The position numbers and the translations under genes are program-made. Of a stretch of DNA of 64,000 nucleotides, positions 54,119-64,000 are shown in pieces. Source of the DNA: Spongilla lacustris (lineage: Eukaryota > Porifera > Demospongiae > Spongillida > Spongillidae). The stretch spans positions 7,691,376-7,755,375 of the forward strand of contig OX442418.1 of NCBI GenBank assembly GCA_949361645.1. Direction: 5' to 3'. The notes below the pieces were generated by a model that saw only the letters and a list, made by a program, of their open reading frames with translations, was not told the origin of the DNA and searched no databases. Position 1 is the first letter of the stretch; the number at the start of each line of letters is the position of its first letter.

Positions 54119-57100
54119 ATGGGGCAAGCAAGATATAAACAAGTGCATCAAACCTACAGCAGGCATTCTATGGCTGGTGGGGGTGTTCAGGAAGGCCGAG
54201 AACAGGTGAAGTACGCCCGCGACGTGCAGTGCGGTATAATGTCAATTAAATTGTCCGGCATCTATTACAACATAGATAATATTGTATTATCTATGATTAG
54301 TAATTTACAACGATTGCTTTCTACTATTGTCGGGGGTGGAGCTACACGCTGAACCTCAGTCAATTAAACGGCAGATTTACTCGACTCTGCATGGATGTAG
54401 AGGTTTTCACGACTCGACTCGTTCAGGCAGAGCGCGACTCGACGCGGCTTGCGCTAATATCCCTGGCCGTAGGGTATACAAGCTTGAGAGATAGGCACAC
54501 GATCATCCAACATACACCCAACTGCATGTTTAAATAGTCCTATACACTCTTTATATTGACCAATCGCCTTCCTTGGCTCTTTTACGACCGTGAACGCGGA
54601 TCACACTTTCTGTCCTCCTGTGTCGTCCCGCCAAGAGCAGCTTATGTTACAATGTTCAACGTTAATTTAAATACAAAAGGGTCCTTACAATAATTTTAAA
54701 CTGCCTATTATTTTTCCTCGTTTATTTTTTCGTTGCCCTAGCTAGCTCTACATAATTCTCATAGCACATTGAACACAGCGTTAAATAAGGCAGTAAAATG
54801 AAGTTTCCTTGCCCCAGAAGTAGTTGTTGATTATTGCATGCCATTTTATTTAATTGCAGATTCCACCAGATGAAGCTCGAGTATTTCAAACGGAGAAACG
54901 AAAACAGTGGGTATGTTAATTGAGTTACCTTGCATGTGTACATGTTTGCAAGATTTATTAAATTTGCAGGAGGTATGTGGCTAAATTTTATCAGATTCCA
55001 CTGCTCATCAAATTTAGTGGAATTCCACAAAATCTACAGCCAGTAAGTTTGTTCAGGTCAATTCTTTGCTAGTTTTAAATGCCTTCTTCTTTTTCTCTCA
55101 CCTGCAAAAGTGGGTAAGGACTATTTCATATGAATGTGACACTTGTATGTAAGAAATTTGAGTCTTGTTCTGCATTCCTAACAACCAAATGGTGAAATGG
55201 GCTGGGGTTTGATGATGTTGCTCCTCTAGCCTCATTCATGGAGTTAATTTTTTTACTTATTGTTAAAATAACTTAAATATCATCTAATTGTATGGATTTC
55301 ATGTTTTATTTCAATGTATAATTGAAATTGTTCCTTAATCCTTTGTTTCTGTTCTTTTTTATAAGCTTAATTACCAACTACATGTATAACAACAATGACT
55401 GTCTACGTAATGGATTTGGGAATAAGGAATTGAGAAATTACCGGTTTTATTACTGAAGCATTGTTTGGCAGTAGACATCAAATACGCATTGATAATACAC
55501 ATGTAGTGGGGTGCATTTAACCACTGTGTAGGGTTGTAACAAATGCAGCCCATAAGTGATGATAACTTCTCCTTCCCTCCCCCTTGCATATCATTGGTCT
55601 CAGGATACAGGATCTTACTGTCCACAATTTGTAAGTTTCTCTTTGTGTGTTGAGAAGAGCCAATAAAATAATTTCATCATGCGCATTTGAACAGCTGAGA
55701 TAGTGGGGTGCATTGAACCACTATGTAGGGCTGTAACAAATGCAGTCCATATATAAGTGATGACTTTTTCCTCCTTCCCCTTACATAACATTATTCTTAG
55801 GATACAAGACGACCTGATGTGAAAGTGGTAAGTACACAGAACCTATATAATGTATGCATTTAAAATTTAAAAATGTCCACAGTTTGTAAGTTTCTTGTTG
55901 AGAAGAGTGAATAAAATAATTCCATCTTGTTGGATTTCTCTCTACACAATGTCGCCATATAGTATGTAAGTGCTCAATTGTCTTTGTCAACTATGTGTAG
56001 AGTATTTTGATGATTTATATAGTGTGGCCTGTAACAAAAACTTTTTCTTAGTGATATCATATGTAATGTTATTTTGTAACAATATGAAGGCAAGTGTCTG
56101 GATCAGTTGGCACTACATTATTCCCATGGCTGTGGGGGTATATACAGCAGTAATTAAAACATGCCACTAAACCACAACAAAATTCATTGTCAAAGATGTG
56201 CACTCACTAATAACAGTATGTTGTTTGTCCTATGATTATACCACTCACTACTGATGGGCACTTGTACATGTATTACTTTGCTATCTCAATACTGAGGGCA
56301 TAATTGTTTTTATTTCTTGTCCTTCTGTACGAATGAAATCAATCACAGGGTGAGGCCCCTTCATCACCAGTACATGTAAGTATTAGCTGCATTATGGTGT
56401 GCACTTTTATGGTAGTTATTATTTACCTTTACAATAAGCATATGTGTAAATAAATAGCATGTTAATACCACTCCAAAAATTATTTGAATTGTTTATTACA
56501 AGTAGACTTTTTGTTTCAATCCACACCAACCACCATGCAGCTGTGAAATTGAATGAAGGGTAAAATATGTGTAGCTTATGCAAAACAGTTTCTGTATTTT
56601 GTATTTGTTCATTTATATTTGATTTTCTAGGGGCCACCATACAGAGAGGAAGTAAGCTGCTTGGTGATTACATAAGTATTTTTAAATTAGTCTTTTCTCA
56701 TCCAATAGGCCGTGAGTGACTACTTAGACCTACATGTTTACTTGCACTTATTTGCATTTTAATTTTAACATCTAATTTTCTACAAAGTGGGTAAGTTGAT
56801 AAATTTGTCTCAAATCTTTGCTAATAACAAAAGCTCAATTTTAATAGCCTCCACCTGTAGCAGAACCATCTCACTACACACAGGTATGCCTAGCTTGACT
56901 GCTGGTGTAATCAGACCCAGTCTGATGGTATCCTTAGCTTGCAAGGTACATTGTGTGCATTACGTACTTTCAAGGCAAGGTTTTTAGTTTACTGCATGTA
57001 GATTGAAAATCAGCAGCAAGAGTAGACTAACAATTGGAATTCGAATATCGCTGTTTTCTATTTCGAGGATCAATAATGTGTCAAAACTGGTCACATAGAA

Positions 57101-57511
57101 ACAAAGATTGCCATAGTAGAGCAGCTAATCACCCTTGCTGCAGGGAATATCTTTGACCATGAGGTAAAATTATATGACAATTCAGAGCATATACTTGCCA
57201 GGTGAGTTTGACTGACTCAGGATCCAACAAAATACTGTATGTGTACATTACCAATACTGAGAATTAAATACAGCATTTGTGTGTACACACATGCATTCTA
57301 TTAAACTCAAATGCAATCTCACATGCATTGGTATAATGCACTTCAACACACACATTGGATATTGCAAATTTTTAACAATTAAAACACTTTATTCTTTTCT
57401 ATACAGCGGAGTGGAGCAGATAGAGTTAACGCTTCTAGCCCTACTACAGCAACAGCAGATGAGGCGCAGCCAAACATGAATAGTGCATGTTTAAATTGCT
57501 GCATTTTGTAA
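54119..57511 (+). CDS. Small microexon gene with C-terminal CAAX box
   Basis: Exons: 54119-54205 (ATG GGG, first exon tentative), 54860-54910, 54995-55042, 55604-55630, 55801-55827, 56349-56375, 56631-56651, 56848-56883, 57407-57511 (TAA). Every exon is a multiple of three, phase 0; six are 21-48 nt. Total 142 aa. It begins MGQARYKQ, a possible myristoylation start, and ends NSACLNCCIL, where CCIL is a CAAX prenylation motif (Leu favours geranylgeranylation). The middle is Pro-rich and charged (VFQTEKRKQW, PYREE, PPPVAEPSHYTQ). I do not recognise the family. Five further AG-NNN-GT sites between these exons could be 3-nt exons. A membrane-anchored small adaptor is a guess. Confidence 0.55.
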
Positions 57512-59039
57512 ATGTGTATGATTTGTAACTATGTTATATATAGTGCTGTTGCTTCTGCGCCTGAATTTGCATTTCTCATGCTCTTTCCAGCTATACTAAT
57601 TCTGTAACTTAAAAAATACTGATAATAGTTCACGTGTAGTCTCAACTTACGTGATTGTTGCGAGTTATTAAAATGGCATAATGGTCAGCCAATAGCATCC
57701 ACCACATATATACTGTGTCATGTATACAGTACAGGCCATTGGGTGCTTTGGTAGCCATGAATATGCTGGAATGCACAATGCCGGGAAAGTTCAGAACACA
57801 GGCTTTACAATCATAGACTTGGTGCAGGTCAAAGAAGGTATAGACCTACAGCAGATTGGTAGTAGCACAAACGATGCCATACATGTACATTAAATCATGC
57901 ATTGGGGCATCAGGGATAGGTTAATGATCATAAAGTTGGCTGGAAGTGCAAGTGGAAATTTAGCCTCAGTTGTGTAGGTATGGGGCTGAGGTGGGTTGAT
58001 TGACCTGGCAATTGTGGTTTTTCACAACTGCATTCTTAAGAGTCTAATAGTACATATATCAACAATCTTCTTATAGGTAGGTGGCATATGGCTAATGTGT
58101 TGCTGCCTGACCACTAAGAGCATGTTCCTTTCCAAAGCAAGTGGTAAACATTCAGGATCTAATATAATATTAACCGAAAAGCAGCACTGTATCGTAATTC
58201 TTTGACCTTGCAGTCTGGGTACTAAACAATGCATTGACAAACACAGCAAGACATCTACTTAAATTGAATGAGAACAAATCAAGTTTGTTAGTAAGTATGT
58301 AAACAACCATTTCAATAAATACAATTAAAACAACTAGCTTGGTTTTGTCACATCTATTTGTATGGTCTGTGATGAAAGTGCTATACTGCTGCATGCTGGA
58401 AATAATATGAACATGTACGAATGCATGAAATTGGAATGCACTGATTAGTTTTTGCTATGCATGGTACAATTGGATCCACAAAATGCTGTGCAGACTATTT
58501 TGGTTGCTTTGCATGGGGAGAGAAATATCGCAACAGTTTATATCACTAGTCACTAGTTCACTTTGAGAAATGTGTGACAAAGGAGTATAATTCAGTCACC
58601 TTGTGGTGCAAAAGGCACAGAGCTGGACAGACTGGGTTGTATTATAGCCTGAAGTAAGCATCGACATGTTTATCCTTAGTATATGCTTGGGAAATAATTA
58701 ATATTGCCCTTGCCAGCATAGCAAAGAGAAGTAATCATCAATGACTCAACGGATGAGCTGCCCCTGTCACATGGGCTCAACCACTTGACTCATAGCTGAG
58801 CCATTTGATCCCTGTGATTGCTTTCTCCTTTAAAAAAACATGCGCACATCACAATTAGACCTTAAATCATACATAAATACAAATACAATTATTATCTGCA
58901 AAATTGTTGAACTAACACAAAAGTTGGACATTTAGAACTTATAAATCATGATAGACAGAACTGATTTTGAAATCACAGAAATACATGTAATAAAAAGTAC
59001 TGTTATGATAACACACGTTTGTAAAAGGAGTTGTTTATA
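57512..59039. other. Non-coding interval
   Basis: No exon, repeat array or motif supported. Open frames on the minus strand at 58022-58394 have no recognisable content. Confidence 0.4.
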
Positions 59040-59917
59040 TTACATGGAAAGACATGCAAATAATATTGAATGAATGCTTTTGTGAATGATTAGAATCGAA
59101 AAAATTGTAACAGGATAGCTGAGGTCTGCAATGTACCTGCCGAGCATGGTACAAATTTTGAACACTGTGACATCACCATCCGGTGCTGCTAAAACTGCAA
59201 TGTAAAATACCATAATTGCTGTAGCTCTGAAAATGTTGTACTGCACAATATTGAAAACGTTGATTGCAATTACTGATTTAATTATTCCAGTATCATGATC
59301 AACTACACTTTTTTTGACCTTGAGATAAGTTAGCACAGTGGCCATAATAGTTATCACAAGTGGTGGAATGTAACCAAACACCAGTAAAATGGCTGTGTCA
59401 CGCTGAACTGCTTCTTCACCAGTCACGCACAATGATCCTTGTATTTCTGCTGTATCTTTTTCAGGATGGCTGTACTCATCAACATAACTGCACACAGAGC
59501 TGCAAAGGTTGCTTTTGGTGTAACGGTTTTTTCGTATTTTACAGTAATGAGTTGAATAAGTGCTATCAGACCGATTAAGCATGACAAAAGCATCTGGAAC
59601 ACACAGAAGGCAAGTATACAGAATATGTTTGATGGATATGAGGAGCACTTTCCCATTACAGGGATGCCAGTAATCAGGCTAATATCCCAGAGTATCCCGT
59701 AGCTTGAAGGCCCAAGCATACAGGTGCATATCACAATAAGGTATAAGAGAAGTGTTGCACTAATCTTTTTGTTTTTAGACATTAGCTTGCATATCAGAAT
59801 GAGAACAAATGTCCCCAGCATTAGAGATGGCACACAGACGAGACGTAGATGCGCTATTCCTAGACCAGTCAATGCAGTTATCAAATCACTAGTTGTGTTT
59901 GTTTCATTCAAGGACAT
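59040..59917 (-). CDS. Seven-helix receptor with a one-base frameshift
   Basis: The ATG at 59917 (MSLNETNTTSD, N-glycosylation sites) follows a splice acceptor ATTTAG at 59929-59934. Helices: LVCVPSLMLGTFVLILIC, LLLYLIVICTCML, IFCILAFCVFQMLLSC, FAALCAVMLMSTA, ILLVFGYIPPLVITIMATV, VFNIVQYNIFRATAIMVFY, LSYPVTIFSILII. Cys before helix 3 (GKCSSYP) and Cys in the second outer loop (GSLCVTG) could form the usual GPCR disulphide. After helix 4 the frame changes at a T5 run (59457-59461); the upstream frame stops 13 codons on, while helices 5-7 continue in the other frame to the stop at 59040. No DRY or NPxxY is clear, so class A membership is unproved. It is either a sequencing error, a polymorphism or a young pseudogene. 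Confidence 0.75.
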
Positions 59918-59928
59918 GTTGTCTCTCC

Positions 59929-61144
59929 CTAAATTAAAAAAGACACACACATAGAGAAATTTAAATAAAATATACATGCATTATATAGTTAACAAAATAC
60001 ATAATAATTATGTAAATAAATAAATTTAAAAGATCAGTTTGATAAAATATTAGCAGTTGTTGGTACATCAGTAATATATGGATGCGAAATTGTGTGCTTT
60101 AGCCATTCTGATTGAAGCTGTATACAGGAAATTCTATGTACCAACATAATTATTATTTTACTTCTTCATACTACAATTTACCTTTAAGGTACTTTAATTC
60201 TATTGCTGCAATCATATGTGTTCGTTATTCTAAGCACATTCTCATTACAGCACCATTCCAAATGTCTCAAGGCGGATTGCCCTATACAAAACTGTTTGTT
60301 ATTTTGATGTCAAACAAACAATACACAAAATTAATATTGGTGCGCGAGAGACAAAACCATGGCATTGATGCTATTCAGAAATTATATGTTGCGTGTCTAC
60401 TTATTTGATTCATAGCATCGTTCTCTTTTGGGCGTATGTGCGTACGTGGACATGCGCAGTAGTTACATGTACTCACTTATGAGCTGAAATAGATTTTCAT
60501 ATGGATTAAGGCTCTAATAAATTGTATAATGTGTTATCCCAATGCAAGCGCTAATTGAATTCGCACACTAAAGTACTCGAGTTAGGAAATATATAATTCC
60601 AGCCAAGTGTGCATTGAACATATTAGTAACACTTACTTGCTCAGCCTTACTTCCAACAATTGATGCCAAACTAGTACTATGGTTAAATTGTATTCATTAT
60701 TTTTTATATTATGTAATGTAGTTATAAACACGTGATGTGTAATTTCATGTACTATACTATTACCATGAGTTACATCATATAGATTGAAGAAGACCTTACT
60801 GAAGGTCTTCAATATATGGCTACATAGATCTACTGTATGTCAGAAAAGAAAGAAGTTGGACTTGGTATTAGGTCAGTAGTGTGCACTAGGTTAAGAGGTC
60901 TGCAAAAGCACTAGAGTCGCTAAAGCAAAAATCACAAGCGCAGCTAGATGCATGGTTACTGTATACCGGTATACTGATGCATTTACCTGCAAGCTCAACA
61001 TACATCTACAGTAGTGCCTTAAAAAAAAAAAAGTGCAATACTGCAATACATGTATAAAAAACATGGGTATCGTCAGCGTTTCGCGAAGCGAATTCATAAG
61101 GAGGTGGTATACTAGTATCACTCCATTTTTGGGGAAGGATCGCC
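59929..61144. other. Interval upstream of two divergent genes
   Basis: AT-rich; contains the 5' region of the receptor gene (minus) and the promoter side of the PhoPQ-related gene (plus). No exon or clear regulatory motif. Open frames at 60112 and 60891 are not supported. Confidence 0.4.
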
Positions 61145-63970
61145 ATGCTAAACCTCTTCGTGGTCGCTTCTTTTGCTCTTGGAGTTGCTTACGCAACGCC
61201 TCTTGACGATTATGTGAACAAATACGATCCAACGTATCGATATGAGGACACGGGCATCACCTTCCGTGGAGACGGGTACACCAGCTACTACATCAATATG
61301 ACGTCACAAACCTGGCTTTCTTGTAAGCTATATATATGATATGCTTGAACCTACTTGAATAATAGGCCCATGGCTTTGCAGCCTCTCTAGTGACCCGCTC
61401 CGTATGGTGGCACTACCTGGTCATAACTATTCCCGACAACGTGCAGCACACCGACACAGGATTTCTATATATCACTGGGGGTGGCAACGATGACCTAACG
61501 TATGTTAGAAAGCGCTGAATTTATTGTTTTCTAAGCGCACAACAGCCCTCCAGATATCAGTTCTGGAGATGGTATCTTCTCTCCAATTGTTGCCTTTAGC
61601 ACTGGAACGTAAGTATACCCTACTTTATATATGCAGTATGTCTAAGTGACTTTTTCAACTTGCTATTGAAGGGTTGCAGCAACCTTATTCCAAATTCCAA
61701 ATGCCCCAATTGTTTTTTCAGTGAGTATATAGCCATAATGCATTGTCATCCATAGCTGAAATTCCTGTTATCACAGGAAGATCCTACTCACAAGAGTCGC
61801 ACGGAAGATGCAATAATTGCCTACACTTGGTATCACTTCCTCAATCACCCTGATGATCCTGAGTACCTTTTGCGCCTTCCAATGACGAAGGTATGGTTTT
61901 GAAGGCAAATGTGTATAACTGGTTTGAGCTAATTTTTCTGCAGGCTGCAGTTCGTGCATTGGATACAATGGCATCCTTTGCAGCAAGCAAAAACTCAGCT
62001 TTTAACATCACTAAATTTGTAGTTGCTGGAGCATCAAAGGTATCTACAAATGTGTAGACAGTTCTGTAACCTTGAACCTTTCAGAGAGGATGGACCACCT
62101 GGACCACTGGAGCTGTTGACCCTCGAGTGATTGGAATTGTACCAATTGTGTTGGATGAACTAAATTTACAAAAAGTGAGTTTAATTATAATATGTGGACA
62201 AAAAGCCGCCTGTTTCTAAATCCATTATACTGTGCGGAAATAAATAAACCATTTCGTCCTATTTCATTACCGTGTCACCAAAACTGAGCATTTTCACACA
62301 ATACAATTGATTAAAAAGCAGGCATTTCCCCACCCTCACTCCAACCCATGTATTTTAAAATGGACTTAAAACACTGCAAATGTGTCTCATGCTATGACTC
62401 TTGATTCAGAATTTGCACCACCACTATCGAGCATATGGTGGCTGGTCATTCGCTTTCAATGATTACTATGAGATGAACATCACTGCAAGCTTGGATGATC
62501 CTAACATGAAAGCAATGGCTGACATCATTGATCCCCTCTGTGAGTAGCATTGATGTAAAATAAAATAACTACATGTCCATGCATTTACTCTATTTTCCAA
62601 TGCAATTTTGTAATCAGCTTATGTTGATCGACTTGTAATGCCCAAATTGGTCATTCACACTGGGGGTGACGAGTTCTTCCTGCCTGATGACTCTTACTAC
62701 TTCTGGGATGCACTGCAAGGAGACAAATACATTAGGTAGGTTAGAGGGTGTCTTTCACTGACCTTAATGCTTACACACACACAATAATTTTTATTGACCA
62801 GCCGATAAGTAATGTTTTTCTTTTGTGGGAAATTTTTACAATGTGTCACAATGAGAAATTTGTATTAAGCTAGAGTGTGTGATTATGCACTAGCGTTATA
62901 CCATGTGTCCATTGATATGTACATTTTGCTAGCTTATTACAATCAAATAGTTAGTTTGGAACAAAATGACAGTACCAAAAAATATAAACCGTTGAACTCT
63001 GTAATACATGTATGTAGCAGAGGGCATATTTCCAATTGCACAGGCACCTGACTTGTTTATGTGATCATTGACAACCAAAGGAAATTCCAGAAATGCTTCA
63101 GACCAATACTTTCTTGTCCGGACTAAAAACAATAGGATCTTGCTGTGCATCAAACATGATACAAAGTGCATTGTAGTTGAAGGCTACCTAGATAGATAGT
63201 TACTATGTAGTGAAAGTTGAGGTCATGTGCAATGATGATGTCATCATAATAATCATTGTAATTATGTTGTTAATTATATGCATACATTGCTTGGTTTTAT
63301 AGACAGCCAAGTTATGTTTGTGTGTACAAAAATGCTCAGTTGTATTATGTATATATGTGACTAAAAAGGTGTTTGCAAAGGCATAATAGGTATGTACATG
63401 TAGTACATGTAGTAGTGGCATGTTAATTGCAATTGTATTGCTTACTGAAACTGCAAGTACTCCATGTTGCATGTATTAATATCATTTTGTAGAACGCTTC
63501 CAAATGCAGAGCACTCATGTGCTGGTCATGTCATAAGTTTGATACTGGATGCGAAGGCTTTTTATCTATCAATACTTCTTGTAAGGAATGATTAATCTTC
63601 AGTAATCTGTTCAGTAGTCAGGGTGGCTTGCATTGCAGGGTGCATCAAGGCCAGTAATGAAGTGGACTCTCAACCAGGTTAGTATTTAATTTGACAATTA
63701 AAATGAATTTCATTAATATTTATTGGTGTCCATAGACATCAGATGGTGGTTACATCACTCTTGATACTGATAGAAAACCATCCACTGTATTACTTTATCA
63801 AGCCACAACCATTTCATCGGAACGGTAAACCTTGCAAGCATATGTTCTGCTAAAGCTTGAGCACTGTGGACCTTTACAGGAGAGACTTTCGCCTGTTCTG
63901 TGGGATTCCTGATCCAAACAAACCTGTAGCTCAGCCTGTGTTTTGGTTCAGTTACCCTGTTACTCCTCAG
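61145..63970 (+). CDS. Secreted PhoPQ-related (PqaA/AprA-like) protein, 3' end outside the window
   Basis: Thirteen exons seen: 61145-61322, 61382-61499, 61546-61608, 61672-61720, 61777-61890, 61944-62039, 62085-62174, 62410-62539, 62618-62735, 63493-63580, 63639-63677, 63736-63824, 63880-63970; all phases agree; 421 codons so far. Residues 1-17 are a signal peptide (LFVVASFALGVAYA). The body matches the PhoPQ-activated pathogenicity-related family (bacterial PqaA, Dictyostelium AprA): WWHYLVITIPD, AYTWYHFL, VVAGASKRGWTTW, AVDPRVIGIVPIVLD, HTGGDEFFLPDD. The fold is alpha/beta-hydrolase-like; Ser205 in GASKRGW, Asp297 in GGDE and His326 in NAEHSC are candidate catalytic residues. Introns are animal-type and tiny, so it is a resident nuclear gene, not contamination. 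In Dictyostelium AprA is a secreted proliferation repressor; the role here is unknown. Confidence 0.92.
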
Positions 63971-64000
63971 GTATGTGTAATACTTAAGTCAAAACTATGA

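Overview
The window is eukaryotic and metazoan. Genes are broken by many very short GT-AG introns (often 40-100 bp). The protein families are animal ones: death domains, a caspase fold, a PARP with WWE and RRM domains, a MYND finger and a seven-helix receptor. The sequence is AT-rich with long poly-G/poly-C tracts, and there is an assembly gap of exactly 200 N. The many death-domain genes and tiny introns fit a demosponge such as Amphimedon. That assignment is inference; no species-diagnostic marker is visible.

Layout. (1) 1-7.1 kb: an interstitial TTAGGG-type telomere tract and a small four-exon plus-strand gene. Its second intron carries a nearly complete antisense Ty3/gypsy LTR element (1166-6122). 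(2) 9.0-11.6 kb, minus: a death-domain/caspase-like gene whose catalytic and S1-pocket residues are replaced. (3) 12.0-13.0 kb: two MITEs. (4) 13.4-22.5 kb, minus: a ~20-exon gene with two tandem death domains, two tandem-repeat linkers, two further death-like domains and a tail of duplicated exon cassettes. (5) 22.5-30 kb: mostly non-coding, with MITEs, a retroelement scrap and homopolymer tracts. (6) 30.1-32.3 kb, minus: an intronless MYND-finger protein. (7) 32.3-38.1 kb: weak exon candidates only. (8) 38.1-41.2 kb, minus: an RRM-WWE-PARP protein with an internal repeat. (9) 42.7-48.3 kb: transposase relics, GC-rich repeats and the gap. (10) 48.3-53.8 kb: two divergent death-domain genes sharing a short promoter interval. 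(11) 54.1-57.5 kb, plus: a small gene built of phase-0 microexons ending in a CAAX box. (12) 59.0-59.9 kb, minus: a seven-helix receptor with a one-base frameshift. (13) 61.1 kb to the window edge, plus: at least 13 exons of a secreted PhoPQ-related (PqaA/AprA-like) protein.

How the genes relate. Three genes (13.4-22.5, 48.3-49.8, 50.2-53.8 kb) share one modular plan: DD-A, linker, DD-B, DD-C, tail. Nearly every module sits on its own phase 1-1 exon. The 9-11.6 kb gene uses the same DD-A exon type fused to an inactive caspase fold. I read the region as a locally expanded family of death-fold adaptors and a decoy caspase, next to a mono-ADP-ribosyltransferase of the PARP10/14 type. A role in innate immunity or cell-death signalling is inference. 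Exon models were built by eye from splice consensus and phase; no transcript evidence was available.
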